A stretch of DNA of 37,333 nt from Oligoflexia bacterium (GCA_015231325.1 JADGBS010000015.1:1-37333); one strand, 5' to 3'; counted from the stretch's first letter, positions 1 to 10,351 are shown. The notes: generated by a model from the sequence alone, not told the origin. Numbers and translations: made by a program.

Positions 1-1534
1 AAAATCAAATGTCATCAAGCGTGACGTTGAACGCAGATTTTTCATCTGCTGTAGCTTTTCGACAACTAAAGGTTTTGTTGCTATTCTATCAGGCGTTACA
101 GAGTTGGCGTGATCTTTCTGTTAACAATAATACACTTTCTTTATTTGATATCAAATTAGTCAAAGAAGTTGTATCTCTCAATTTACCTCGAATTTTTGCC
201 ATCCCTTTGCAGATATCAAGTACGCAGAACTTGAATTGTAATATTGCTGGGGGTGGGCAAATTCAAAATTTTAATGAGCTAAGTAACTATGATCCACAAA
301 AAATTACTTTCGTGGTTATCAGTACTGATTTTGAATTAAACTTTGGTGGAGGAATTAAATATCCTAGTGAGAGTGTCTTGACCAAATTAGCAACCATTGG
401 ACCCATCGCTAGACCAGAGAATGAGATCAATTTGCTAAAAGAACGTCTTCGAGAAATTTTGGTGGCCCCCAATACCATCGTTTTTTTGGAAGATGGTGTT
501 TTGGAGGATAATGCGTTATGGGCCGAAATTTTTGGAGAGTTGGTAATAGAAAATAGTAAGCTTCCTGTCGTAGATATATTTCGGACGGATTTCCCTCTAA
601 TAGAGTTCTCAGAAGTAAAGAAAGTCGTTGAAGGGTATCAAAATATTGATATCGGCAGAAGTGCTCCATACGTTTCTGCAACCAGATTACAGATCTATCT
701 GGATTGCCCAATGAAGTTTTATCTTCGCTATATAAAAAAGATGGAACCAGAATTTAATATAGAAAGTTCTTTGTTTGTACGTGAATTGGGACAATTAGAA
801 CACCTTGCGATTCAGAAATATTTTAGTGCTTGCAGCAATAATTATTCGAGATATGAACCCCAACAACATCGGTTATTATGTGAACAGATCTTAGAAGAAT
901 TTTGTGGAGCAAATCAGCGAAAACTAGATCCATTAAATAAAAAAATTTTTTGTAGCGAGCTTAGACGTTTTAGTGAGCAGGCGATCATTTATTTATTAAA
1001 AATCAAACAAGATAATCCTAAATTGAAATTTTATTTTGAGAAAGAACTTTCTGGTGTTTCGCTTGTTGAAGGATTTACTGTGAAAGGAAGAATTGATTTA
1101 TTGATCAATGATCCAGAGCGAGGGTGGGCGATGATCGATTTTAAACGATCAGATGCTAGTATCCCTAGTAGAAAGGCCATTGAAAAAATGGAAAAAATTC
1201 AAATGTGGTTTTATCTTAACCATAGTGAAATCGCCGTTGACGACATATATCAATGTGGTTTTTTAAATCTAAAAAGATTTAAGCGGTCATTGTTTTTTGA
1301 AGATGAGTATATGTCTTTTTTTAGAAAAAATTTGGCAAGATTTCAAGAGTTGAAAAAAAAACCATTATATCTTTATCTCAGGATAAAAATTATTTTGCTC
1401 AACCGAGAAGTTTGGATGTATGTGATGATTGTTTGATAAGACATACATGTGATAAATCACTGACGGTTGATCGACTAGATCGACTAGATCGACTAGATCA
1501 ATTTGATCAATTAGACGGTACTCAAAAGGTGTAA
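1..1534 (+). CDS. addB: AddB-like PD-(D/E)XK nuclease, 5'-partial, C-terminus in the -1 frame
   Basis: This is the C-terminal part of an AddB-type subunit of a double-strand-break processing nuclease/helicase. The frame is open to the left edge, so the ATG at 9 is probably internal; AddB proteins are usually about 1000 residues or more. Counting from that ATG, C233 (in DCPMKFYL) starts the nuclease domain and D363 (GRIDLL) and D377-F-K379 form the catalytic PD-(D/E)XK core. In the main frame the protein stops at 1436 after an unconvincing tail. A -1 shift within the A9 run (1353-1361) continues it to the TAA at 1532-1534 and adds CDDCLIRHTC, the Cx2Cx5C that with C233 makes the usual four-Cys Fe-S set. 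The tail then contains a 9-base tandem repeat. The helicase partner starts 12 bases downstream. The shift could be slippage, a mutation or a read error; the assignment to AddB is by motifs and neighbour. Confidence 0.75.
1469..1513 (+). repeat. 9-bp tandem repeat (5 units) in the frameshifted addB tail
   Basis: Three exact copies of GATCGACTA (1469-1495) are followed by two diverged units, GATCAATTT and GATCAATTA. In the -1 frame of the AddB-like gene they encode DRL-DRL-DRL-DQF-DQL. The unit is a multiple of three, so copy-number change would keep the frame. Confidence 0.9.
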
Positions 1535-1546
1535 TTTGAGAAAAAA

Positions 1547-4500
1547 ATGACAAAAATAAAAACTGGTGATGCTGATAGTGATAATCATAGTTATTGCGAT
1601 GGTGGTGCAGATAATAATAGTGAATGTCATGCAGGAAAAGTATGTAAAGGACGAGTGCAGGGTAATTTAGAACAGATGGTGGCAATTCGCCATCAAGGAG
1701 GAGTTTTGCTGTCGGCCGGCGCGGGTTCCGGAAAAACATTTGTGTTGGTTGAGCATTTAATTTATCTGTTGAGTGAATTCATTAAAGAAAACATTGATAC
1801 ACTAAAAATGGATACGGATAATGAAAGGTTTATTACTAGGTTGAGAGAAAAGCTCTCTAATATAGTTGTAATGACTTTTACTAAGAAGGCAGTAGGGGAA
1901 TTGGCGGTAAGATTACGAAAAAGAGTAATCGCAAAAGTAGTAGAAGAAGAATCAAAAGTAACAGCAACAGCAACAGCAGAAATGATTGAGGAGGGTTCTG
2001 GAGAGAGTACATGCCACCCCGATTTATTGGCATGGCAGTTGGTCAAAGAGTTTTTAGGCGGTCTTACTGTTTGTACAATCCATAGTTTTTGTTACAAATT
2101 AATTCGTCAAGGAATATTTTTGAACATCTCACCCACTGAAGAAGTAATTACCGCTGCTCAAGGGAAGGGAAAAATAGAAAATATTGTAAATGAATGGTTT
2201 AAACAGAAAATTCACTATACATACTCGCAAAGAGGCGACAATTCAGAGCATAGCGGTTTTCTTGAGAGCATAATTTTAAATCTTGGCCCTTTGACCAATG
2301 CACTGTATGAAATTTTTAATGATCCTAGTTTGCGCAAAGCATGGGTAGCGTTTTCATTAGCGGATATCGGTACAGAGAATATTCGTAGAGAGAATATTGA
2401 TAGAAGTGAAATCGGAAATGACATAGGCGATGATGCGGACAAAAGCTTGAAGGATTTTTGGGAAGAATTAAAAAATCATGCGCCATTTAATAAAGTTTTT
2501 GTTAGTAAAAACAATGGAAGTGTCACTAGTTTGGGCATGCAGAAATGGCCAGATGAAATTGCGCGCAGTGATAAAAAAGCGACGACACTTAAGTGGTATC
2601 ATTTTTTAAGAGACTGGATAAGTTTACTAGATAAAGATTCTTTTGTTGCAGTTTTTGACTTTTTTGAAAAATTGCAGAGAATGCCTCCGGGGCCGAAAGC
2701 GCAAAGGAATTGGGGAGATATTAATGGAGAGCAGGTTGTTAATTATTGGGAATCCATAAAGGAAATAAAAAAAATAATTTCATCTAATAAAGAATCTTTG
2801 CTAGCATACTTTGATTTATTTGATAAGGATTTTAAAAATTGGATTTCATTAATTAAAGAATTGGTTATTTATATTGAAAAAAGATATTTTGATTTCTCTG
2901 GGCTGACCTTCTCTGATCTAGAATATTATGTGTGGATGGAGATAAGAAATGAAGAAATTCGCAAACGGATCACGCCCAGTTTTAAGTATTTTATTGTTGA
3001 CGAATTTCAAGATATCTCTTTTGCACAATATGCATTGCTTGAAGGGTTTACTGATGGTGATTTTAATAAACTATTTGGTGTGGGAGATATTAAACAGTCG
3101 ATTTATGGTTTCAGAGGAGGAGAATTAAGCGTTTTCTTGAATTGTCAAACAAAGGTTCGGCAAAATTTAAATTTAATAAACAATTATAGATCTCATAAGG
3201 AATTAGTTAAATTTAACAATATTTTTTTCGACTTTATTTTTAAAAAAGGTAAGAATTTTACTGGAGAAGATCAGTCCTTGATAAAAGTTCCTATGTTGGC
3301 ACAGGATAGTAATAAAGAGAGTATTTTAAAAAGAGAAGGATTAGGAATAGTCGTTAAGATAAATGCTCAGATTCGTAAGCCCGATATTGACATAGACCAA
3401 GAACGTAAACCTGATCAGGATCAGGATCAAAATCAGGATCGTGCAAAAAATCAGTATTTTAGTAGTTTTATTGTCAATCAACTAGAGGCCGAGGCCATTT
3501 ATAAATATATTAATTTTTTATTAAAAGATTCTCTTGATGATTCCGCTATTACTGTCGCCAATGATGTCGTGGTCAAAAGTGAGAGCAATGTTAATAAAGG
3601 AATATTTTCGATAGCTATTTTATATAAAAATTTATTGCCTGTACAACATTTAATACCACTATTAATAGAAGGAGGTATAAATTTTTCTGCGCAAATCAAA
3701 ATGCCATATGAAGAAGATCCTTTGGTTGGAATCTTTAATATACTTTTGGAATATTATCTAGAAAGTGAAAGTAAGCGCAAGAATTATTCGAGTATGGGCG
3801 ATTCAAGCATTTCTAATATAAGTAACTTTAATGATTTAATATTCAATAAAGAAATTTCTAAATTAGTTTTGCTATACTTAGATTATTGGAAATTAAACGA
3901 TGGAAAACAAGATTTACATAGAGTGAATTCAGCAATTGTTCAGTTTTTTTGTGACATAAAAATATTTGGTATTTTTTATTCATATCAAAAATTTATTTTT
4001 GATATGAATATTGCTAATTCAAGTTTTAAAAACAATCTAGAATTTATAGAAAATATTTGCCAACTTTCTCGCGATTTGCCGCAAGAAATTTGGTCATCAT
4101 TGCAAAAATATTCACGTGAAAAATACTCTATAAATTATCAATTTGGTATTGGACCACAGGTTTTTTTATTATCTGCACATTCATCCAAAGGACTGGAGTT
4201 TTCGCATGTTATACTGGGTGGTATTTACAGTAATGGAAGAGAGAAAAATGAAGTAAATTATCTGGGGAAAATTCCAGGCAGTTTTCGCTGGGGAAGAGAC
4301 AATGGTGATGTGGAAATTTTTAAATCTCCAAATTTTATTTTGGAATCGTTAATTGAAGAAAATAAATCGTTCTCTGAATCAAAAAGATTGTTTTATGTTG
4401 CTTGCACTAGAGCAAAAGAAAATTTGGCATTTGTAAATCTATTTTTCTCACAAGATAGTGGGCCATTTGGTAGAGAGCAAATGGAGAAAAACTATTCATT

Positions 4501-5578
4501 AACTATTCCCAAAAATAGTTGGATATTGGGAATAAATGCATTTTTAGATGAAATGAACGATCATACTGATGAGGTGATCCGAAATTTTCAAGTGGGAGAG
4601 GTGGGGGCGCGTTGTGTTTCTATTGAAAACCAAATTGAATATCCGATTGAATGCCCCATCGAGCACTCAGATGAAGTATCTAAAAATAATCCAGAAAATA
4701 ATCCAGAAAATAATCGGTTGTTTTTTGCAGGGAGTGCATTGGGTATTTCAGTTGGAATAACAAAAAATATTCCGGCATTAGGTACAATTTCGGAGCTGTC
4801 TGTAACAAGATTCTCCTCTTTGGCAGATTGCCCTCGTCGTTTCTACTTGCTAAATATTTGCAAATTCGATGAGGAAGAATTAACACTTTTAAGTGAGCTT
4901 TCTCTTATTAAGCGTTCGTTTCAAAAAAATGATGCAAGAATAATTTCTTCCTCTGATCGAGGTAGTCGAATTCATCAACTAATTTCAAAATTTATTGAGC
5001 AGAGAGTTATGCAACAGGAGGTTGCTCAGGTTTTTACTGAAGGTGTAGATGGAACTGATACAAAAAAAATAATTGATTGGCTTGTACCATTATTTGAATC
5101 AAGAGAGAGCGATTATAGGTTTATTTCAGAGCGGCTGATTAAATTTTCTTTGAACGGTATGATGTTGACTGGAATTCCTGATTTGATTTTAAAACGCCGA
5201 TCTTTAAGTATGATTGCTGGCAGTAGTAGTGGACCGCATATTGAAGTATGGGATTTCAAGACAGGGAAGCAGAAGTCTGAAAGGGAGCGAGGGTATTGGT
5301 TACAACTTTATTGCTACGGTTATGCGGCGTACAATTTAGAAGGAGTTCCATTCGATCAGGATATTGTTCTTTCATTGGTCTATTTAGATCATATGCAGAT
5401 TATTGAACGAAAAGTAAATCTAAAAAAGATAGTAGCTGAGATAGATAGTTATTGGAAAATGCTTAGTGCTCTACAGAAGGTAGAAGAAAGTTTTTGTCCA
5501 TACTGTGAATTTCGTGGCCTATTAGGATTAAATACAATGAATTGCGGTTTGGATGAGAAACAGATAATTGGCAATTAG
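1547..5578 (+). CDS. addA: AddA-like UvrD/RecB-family helicase-nuclease
   Basis: A 1343-residue superfamily 1A DNA helicase with a C-terminal nuclease, expected to process double-strand breaks with the AddB-like protein just upstream. Visible motifs are a Q-motif glutamine near 43, Walker A AGAGSGKT (57-64), DEFQD (485-489), GDIKQSIYGFRGG (513-525), SAHSSKGLEF (876-885) and KRLFYVACTRAKENL (946-960). The nuclease domain has C1095 (DCPRRFYL), D1212 (GIPDLIL) and D1236-F-K1238. Unusually for an AddA, C1095 is joined by C1317, C1320 and C1333 near the C-terminus, which resembles an Fe-S set but with Cx2Cx12C spacing. The protein carries several low-complexity in-frame repeats (an Asp/Gln run around 3413-3440; PIE and NNPE repeats near 4640-4710). 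The start has a short TTTGAG ribosome site and lies 12 bases after the AddB-like tail, so the two are probably one operon. Confidence 0.85.
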   Translation: MTKIKTGDADSDNHSYCDGGADNNSECHAGKVCKGRVQGNLEQMVAIRHQGGVLLSAGAGSGKTFVLVEHLIYLLSEFIKENIDTLKMDTDNERFITRLREKLSNIVVMTFTKKAVGELAVRLRKRVIAKVVEEESKVTATATAEMIEEGSGESTCHPDLLAWQLVKEFLGGLTVCTIHSFCYKLIRQGIFLNISPTEEVITAAQGKGKIENIVNEWFKQKIHYTYSQRGDNSEHSGFLESIILNLGPLTNALYEIFNDPSLRKAWVAFSLADIGTENIRRENIDRSEIGNDIGDDADKSLKDFWEELKNHAPFNKVFVSKNNGSVTSLGMQKWPDEIARSDKKATTLKWYHFLRDWISLLDKDSFVAVFDFFEKLQRMPPGPKAQRNWGDINGEQVVNYWESIKEIKKIISSNKESLLAYFDLFDKDFKNWISLIKELVIYIEKRYFDFSGLTFSDLEYYVWMEIRNEEIRKRITPSFKYFIVDEFQDISFAQYALLEGFTDGDFNKLFGVGDIKQSIYGFRGGELSVFLNCQTKVRQNLNLINNYRSHKELVKFNNIFFDFIFKKGKNFTGEDQSLIKVPMLAQDSNKESILKREGLGIVVKINAQIRKPDIDIDQERKPDQDQDQNQDRAKNQYFSSFIVNQLEAEAIYKYINFLLKDSLDDSAITVANDVVVKSESNVNKGIFSIAILYKNLLPVQHLIPLLIEGGINFSAQIKMPYEEDPLVGIFNILLEYYLESESKRKNYSSMGDSSISNISNFNDLIFNKEISKLVLLYLDYWKLNDGKQDLHRVNSAIVQFFCDIKIFGIFYSYQKFIFDMNIANSSFKNNLEFIENICQLSRDLPQEIWSSLQKYSREKYSINYQFGIGPQVFLLSAHSSKGLEFSHVILGGIYSNGREKNEVNYLGKIPGSFRWGRDNGDVEIFKSPNFILESLIEENKSFSESKRLFYVACTRAKENLAFVNLFFSQDSGPFGREQMEKNYSLTIPKNSWILGINAFLDEMNDHTDEVIRNFQVGEVGARCVSIENQIEYPIECPIEHSDEVSKNNPENNPENNRLFFAGSALGISVGITKNIPALGTISELSVTRFSSLADCPRRFYLLNICKFDEEELTLLSELSLIKRSFQKNDARIISSSDRGSRIHQLISKFIEQRVMQQEVAQVFTEGVDGTDTKKIIDWLVPLFESRESDYRFISERLIKFSLNGMMLTGIPDLILKRRSLSMIAGSSSGPHIEVWDFKTGKQKSERERGYWLQLYCYGYAAYNLEGVPFDQDIVLSLVYLDHMQIIERKVNLKKIVAEIDSYWKMLSALQKVEESFCPYCEFRGLLGLNTMNCGLDEKQIIGN

Positions 5579-5735
5579 AAGTAAAGTATAAATATTTTGT
5601 GGCAATAGTAAGCGAGTAAAAAAGTATGTTTTTGTGGCCGTGATTTGTTGCTTGTTTTTTTGAAGCACAATACAAACACTTGAAATTTTTGTACTTTACC
5701 GTTGTTATACTCAGTCATAGTGTTAAACTATTATT

Positions 5736-6524
5736 ATGAAAAAGATAGTAAATATGGTTTTATTTCTATTACATTTATATTTACGTTTGCAATTAATATT
5801 AGTCTTTTTTTATTCTTTCACGATCAATAATGTTTATGCCAGTGCTGATTCAATATACGAATTAAAGTGGTTAGACTTAGATCCTGCGATTTCAAATGCA
5901 GATAATTTTTCTCAGAAGCAAGATACAGCAATTTATGTTATTCAAAATAGAAAATATCGTAAGCTTGGAAGATTTTATGTTTATGCTGGAGGAGGCATAG
6001 CTATTGCTGATGCGTTTACTAATACTACAAATATTCAGGGGAGAGCGGGGCACTTTTTTAGTGAAAATTGGGGAATAGAGGGGATCTATGGAAAAAATTT
6101 TAATAAAGAAAATGATGTGGCCCTGTCTGTAAAATCAGAGGGGTCTGTTCCGTTTTATCATGAGATAAAACAATATGTGGGTGGAATACTTTTATGGGCA
6201 CCATTTTATGGAAAAATAAATACATTCGATTCGATACAATACTTTGACCTAGTTTTTGGTTTCGGAATAGGACAAGTACAAGAGCGGAATAATCGAGAAC
6301 AGTTTGATAATGGTAGTTTATTAAAACCATTTTCAGATGCAAAGCATATGACCGTTATTTGGGATTTAGCTTCGATTTTTTATTTAAGTACAGATGTGAG
6401 TTTGCGCTTAGATCTTTTATCACAATACTATAAGACACAAAACATGATCAAAAGATCCGATTCGAAAGATAAAAAAATTTACTCACATTACACCGTTACA
6501 ATTTCTTTGGGTTATGCGTTATGA
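5736..6524 (+). CDS. Outer-membrane beta-barrel protein of the myxobacterial/bdellovibrio gliding type
   Basis: A 262-residue exported protein. The N-terminus has a long hydrophobic signal sequence ending near VYASA (about residue 36). The mature part has alternating aromatic/polar strands typical of a small outer-membrane barrel, with the run YRKLGRFYVYAGGG and a later FFSENWGIEG. These resemble an outer-membrane barrel family that I associate with adventurous gliding clusters of Myxococcus and with Bdellovibrio; that match is from memory. It ends in an alternating hydrophobic strand finishing in Leu rather than the usual Phe. No clear Shine-Dalgarno sequence precedes the ATG; a TATACT (5706-5711) lies about 25 bases upstream. 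Its stop overlaps the next start as ATGA, so it heads an operon with TPR proteins. Confidence 0.65.
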   Translation: MKKIVNMVLFLLHLYLRLQLILVFFYSFTINNVYASADSIYELKWLDLDPAISNADNFSQKQDTAIYVIQNRKYRKLGRFYVYAGGGIAIADAFTNTTNIQGRAGHFFSENWGIEGIYGKNFNKENDVALSVKSEGSVPFYHEIKQYVGGILLWAPFYGKINTFDSIQYFDLVFGFGIGQVQERNNREQFDNGSLLKPFSDAKHMTVIWDLASIFYLSTDVSLRLDLLSQYYKTQNMIKRSDSKDKKIYSHYTVTISLGYAL

Positions 6525-7984
6525 TTTTACGACTTATATTAATTATAGGTATTTTCTTTATTATGCATAATGATATTATCTTTGCTGGTGCGGATATCGA
6601 AACGAAAGAAAAAAAATATAAAATTGAAATCAATATTGATATGAATGATTTGGTTAAGAGTCAAAAATTGTTTGATGAACTTATATCTACTAATTCCCAA
6701 GATTATTCTAAATATATCAAGCTAGTATCAGAATTATCTAAGGCGAAGATTGCTTATGCAAACGAATCATTTTTATTAGGGATTATTAACCGTATACCAG
6801 CAAAAGTTGTTTCTAATGAGTTGGAAAAATTACTTAATTCATTTTTATTTAAAAAAGGAACAAGATATTTACAAAAATCCTTTGCTGACAAAATGGAAAA
6901 AAATAATTCTAATGTTGCGCGATACCTTTCGGCCAGGAATTATTTTATCCAGGGGAAAATTGAGGCGGCCATAAATTCGATACGCCTAGTTTCAGAAGAA
7001 TATTCGGTAAAGGCATTAGCAGTAAATTTGGAGGCCAGTGCTTTGAGTTTATTAGAACGATATGACGAGGCCATTGAACGTTACGGGGAATGTCTCAGTA
7101 CCAATAAGCGTTTTCTACAGCAATTGAGTAATGATGAGTTTTTTCATCAGGAAAGGACTACTTTAGAGATAAACCAAGAATTGTGTTTACTAGGTATGGC
7201 AAGAACATTTTATGCGGTCGGTGAGTATGATAAGGCCTACTTTATTTATATGTCTATTTCTAAAAATTCGTATTTATGGCCAACTGCGGTATTCGAAGAG
7301 GCATGGAATAGCTATAAATTGGAAGATATTAATAGAACGTTAGGAAAATTGGCAATTTTAAGTTTACCAATACTAGAGAAAAGAATTAATTCAGAAGCAG
7401 CTGTACTCAAAGTTAATTCGTATATAAAATTTTGTATGTGGGAAGAAGTTAAATCTAGTATCAATAGATATAGAAATCAATATTCTAATTATTTACAATT
7501 GTTACGAAAATGGAGTAATCAGCGAAAATCACAAGATGAAACAGTTGGCGTTTTATTGAATGGCATTGTCAGTAAACCTGCGTGGAATATACTGAACCGT
7601 TCATTAAAAGAAGCTGAGTACGAATTAAGTCAGATACAAGGAAGTGATTTAAAAAGTAATTATAAAAATGTATTGATTGCTAATATCAATAATTTTATTA
7701 AAAATCAAAAAAAAATTGCTGAAAATTATTTAGAAATAACTGTTGAAAATAAAATAAGTGAGACTGAGTATGTCCTTGTTACATTGAATCATTTATATAC
7801 TTCTAAGCATGTTAATCAAGTGAGCTCAGGTGGAGTCGAGACACGAGAAAATAGTGGGGAAAATAAAGGAGAAAATATGTCCTTAGTATTAAGAAAAGAT
7901 GAATATAGATGGAATTTCAATGGAGAACTTTGGGGAGATGAGTTGGGTGATTATGTATATAAAATTAGATCTAATTGCCATTAG
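6521..7984 (+). CDS. Exported TPR protein, gliding-motility (AglT/GltE-like) type
   Basis: A 487-residue protein with a signal peptide (hydrophobic residues 2-22, ending FAGA). The body is helical with TPR-like pairs, for example SARNYFIQGKIEAAINSIRL, ALSLLERYDEAIERYGECL and ARTFYAVGEYDKAYFIYMSI. The C-terminus YRWNFNGELWGDELGDYVYKI followed by a terminal Cys resembles the ending of periplasmic TPR proteins in deltaproteobacterial gliding clusters; this is a recollection, not a search. A short in-frame repeat (ENSG/ENKG/ENM, about 7848-7878) lies just before that ending. It overlaps the barrel gene by four bases (ATGA), indicating translational coupling. A role as a periplasmic scaffold is inference. 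Confidence 0.6.
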   Translation: MILRLILIIGIFFIMHNDIIFAGADIETKEKKYKIEINIDMNDLVKSQKLFDELISTNSQDYSKYIKLVSELSKAKIAYANESFLLGIINRIPAKVVSNELEKLLNSFLFKKGTRYLQKSFADKMEKNNSNVARYLSARNYFIQGKIEAAINSIRLVSEEYSVKALAVNLEASALSLLERYDEAIERYGECLSTNKRFLQQLSNDEFFHQERTTLEINQELCLLGMARTFYAVGEYDKAYFIYMSISKNSYLWPTAVFEEAWNSYKLEDINRTLGKLAILSLPILEKRINSEAAVLKVNSYIKFCMWEEVKSSINRYRNQYSNYLQLLRKWSNQRKSQDETVGVLLNGIVSKPAWNILNRSLKEAEYELSQIQGSDLKSNYKNVLIANINNFIKNQKKIAENYLEITVENKISETEYVLVTLNHLYTSKHVNQVSSGGVETRENSGENKGENMSLVLRKDEYRWNFNGELWGDELGDYVYKIRSNCH

Positions 7985-8114
7985 AATATATTATTATATC
8001 CATTGTATGCTTTATATACAGAAATATGAATTTTCAGTTGCGATATATGTAATACAAAAGTGAATATAAGCAAAAAAAATTCAGCAAAACGACAGGTAAA
8101 GAGGAGGATGTTTC

Positions 8115-9455
8115 ATGAGCGAAAAAACGTCGAATAAAGAATATGGAGGACTTAAAATAGTTAGAGAGTTTTTATCTTCACTGCCATCCATCCCTTGCAT
8201 TTCTTTAATTACATTTATATGCTTACTTATTTTGGTTACGATTTTTATGTTATTAATGATAAATTCTCCTTCTTTTTTTGATGCTAGGGCGGATGAAACA
8301 GATGTAGTAACAAGAGAAGTAATAAAGGAAGTAGCAGTTACTGAAAGAGTAAACGCTACCCCGCAGATAATATTAGAACAAGTAGATGATCTGTTTAATA
8401 GAGGTGAGATAACTCCGGCGGCAAAGTTATCTGAAGAAAATTTCAATAAGATGCTGGATAATAATTCAGGATCTGGGGAATGGTGTGAGGTTTTTTTAAA
8501 AAATGCGATCATTATGTATCTAGCAAATAATCAGATAGATAAAAGCGTTGCATTGTTTTTACAAGGGAAGCAGTTTTTGCAGCATGCAATTGAATCTAAA
8601 AAATCTCAATGTAATATTAACTCAAAAGTTGTTCAAGAAATAGCAGAGATCATAAGCAAAAAAATAATTGAGGATCAAGGCAGAGGTTGTCCCTTTAATA
8701 TGAGTAAGTCTCCAATTAAGTCACTGTCATCGATGAAAAGTGTTTTAAAAGCAATAGATATTGGTAAGTATTTTCAAAGTTTATTGCAAACATATAATAA
8801 ACTGAGATGTTTATATTTAAATAATAATCTCGTTGCTGATGCCAATGAAATCGCTGATAATAAAATTAAAAAATATTATCTAGAGGCAAGAAAAAAAAAT
8901 GAAAAGATCGATATAGATGATTTAGAAATAATAGCATTATTAGAAAATGAGCGGCTAAGTATTTTAATTAATGAAATGGAAAATATTAGTTTGGATTTTT
9001 CAGTAGGGAATTTGGAAAATAAGCTATTTGTGACACGATTACAAATGAAATTAGACAAGTTAAATGTGATTACTGAAAAAGCTACAAGTATTTTAAGTAT
9101 TGGTGCTGGTGAGGGAAGCGTAAATGCATATTTTCTATTAAGTACTACGTATAAGAATTTTGTGTCGGAATTATCGAAAGCTAAAAATACTATAGAAATA
9201 TCCAATAGTTCTAATGATACGGCGACCGATAGTGAAAATAATGGCAGAAATCATGAGCGTAGAAATGCCCTTTTGGTTAAGTTAATTGATACGATTGAAA
9301 AGAAGGGCGTCCAGTTTAAGCAAGAGGCGAAGAAAATAATCACAAAGTATACTATTTTGGCCCATAATAATGATTATTTTTTATTGGATCGTGGTGGTAT
9401 TAATGTTGATGGTAAATATATTGGGAGTGGATTATTTAATTATATTGTCGAGTAA
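8115..9455 (+). CDS. Inner-membrane-anchored helical (TPR-like) protein
   Basis: A 446-residue protein I cannot assign to a named family. A short cytoplasmic N-terminus is followed by one membrane segment at about residues 33-55 (ISLITFICLLILVTIFMLLM). The rest is a long, mostly charged helical domain predicted to lie in the periplasm, with Asn/Lys-rich coiled stretches and a low-complexity Ser/Asn/Asp segment around residues 360-380. A strong GAGGAGG ribosome site (8101-8107) sits seven bases before the ATG. It lies between two TPR-containing genes of the same apparent envelope operon, 130 bases after the previous gene and 11 bases before the next. A structural or scaffold role in that envelope complex is inference from position. 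Confidence 0.55.
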   Translation: MSEKTSNKEYGGLKIVREFLSSLPSIPCISLITFICLLILVTIFMLLMINSPSFFDARADETDVVTREVIKEVAVTERVNATPQIILEQVDDLFNRGEITPAAKLSEENFNKMLDNNSGSGEWCEVFLKNAIIMYLANNQIDKSVALFLQGKQFLQHAIESKKSQCNINSKVVQEIAEIISKKIIEDQGRGCPFNMSKSPIKSLSSMKSVLKAIDIGKYFQSLLQTYNKLRCLYLNNNLVADANEIADNKIKKYYLEARKKNEKIDIDDLEIIALLENERLSILINEMENISLDFSVGNLENKLFVTRLQMKLDKLNVITEKATSILSIGAGEGSVNAYFLLSTTYKNFVSELSKAKNTIEISNSSNDTATDSENNGRNHERRNALLVKLIDTIEKKGVQFKQEAKKIITKYTILAHNNDYFLLDRGGINVDGKYIGSGLFNYIVE

Positions 9456-9466
9456 GGATTGTTGAT

Positions 9467-10351
9467 ATGCTTTTGTATCATTTCAAAAATAATTTTTCTG
9501 AACACGAACATAGATGCAAATTTTTTTTATGTTCATTGCTAATGATATGGATATTGTTCGGATGTAGCAGCACTGACAAAAGGCTTGATCACACTGAGGC
9601 GCGGTTGACTGAGCAGCAGGTACCTTTGAATTCCGAACTGAAGGCCAAAGTGAATTCTGATGTAGTATTGTCTGATTTTACTGAGCTTTGTCGACAAAAA
9701 AAATTTGATCTTGCGCTGGCGCAATTGAAAGAAAATTATTATCGTTTTAAAGACAATCCTGAATATTGGACAACTATGGGTAGCTGTTACTATTTACAGG
9801 ACAATTTATCTCTGGCAAAAATTTATTATAATAAGGCGTTGTTATTGAATCCGAACTATCTTCCGGTAGTAAATAATCTTGGAATTTTGTTGTTGCGACA
9901 AGAAAAAGATCAAAAAGCGATGATGGTTTGGGAGAGAATATTAAATTCTAAATATTCCGATGTTTCGTTAATATCCGCAAATACGATGTTGGAATTGCGC
10001 ACTTTAAAGTTAAATTTGGCAAAATTATATATGAAGTATTTCTTTGTTGATAAGGCGTTGGCCTTATTATTAGAGCTACAGACAAAATTTCCTTCCGATG
10101 TCCAGGTCGTTGGTGATCTGGCCAGTGCATATTTATTGAAAAACATGGGTGACAAGGCCATAGCACTTTATCAAAAAATAGATGAATTAGTAGTATTAAA
10201 ACCAGAAATGGCCCTGAATTATGTTTGGGCCCTAAAAATGAATGGCAGATTAGAGGAAGCAAAAAAAATTTTTGAGAGGATAGAAAAAATCGATGAATTA
10301 AAGGATGTTGGGCTTGAACGTTATTATCAAGAGACTGCGAAGTTATTATAA
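9467..10351 (+). CDS. TPR-repeat lipoprotein
   Basis: A 294-residue lipoprotein. Residues 1-32 form a long N-region and hydrophobic stretch ending in the lipobox LFGC, with C33 as the lipidated residue. At least four TPR motifs follow, e.g. YWTTMGSCYYLQDNLSLAKI, NNLGILLLRQEKDQKAMMVW and ASAYLLKNMGDKAIALYQKI. TPR lipoproteins act as protein docking factors in secretion, pilus and gliding machines. It follows the membrane-anchored helical protein after 11 bases, with AAGGA upstream of the ATG, and belongs to the same operon. Whether the lipid anchor is in the inner or outer membrane cannot be read here; Ser follows the Cys, which in enterobacterial rules would favour the outer membrane. Confidence 0.7.
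   Translation: MLLYHFKNNFSEHEHRCKFFLCSLLMIWILFGCSSTDKRLDHTEARLTEQQVPLNSELKAKVNSDVVLSDFTELCRQKKFDLALAQLKENYYRFKDNPEYWTTMGSCYYLQDNLSLAKIYYNKALLLNPNYLPVVNNLGILLLRQEKDQKAMMVWERILNSKYSDVSLISANTMLELRTLKLNLAKLYMKYFFVDKALALLLELQTKFPSDVQVVGDLASAYLLKNMGDKAIALYQKIDELVVLKPEMALNYVWALKMNGRLEEAKKIFERIEKIDELKDVGLERYYQETAKLL

Noticed and set aside
5640-5735. Hairpin TTGTTGCTT...GAAGCACAA with T-run before the barrel gene
   Set aside because: The T-run is in the loop instead of after the stem and the stem is bulged, so it is not a standard terminator.
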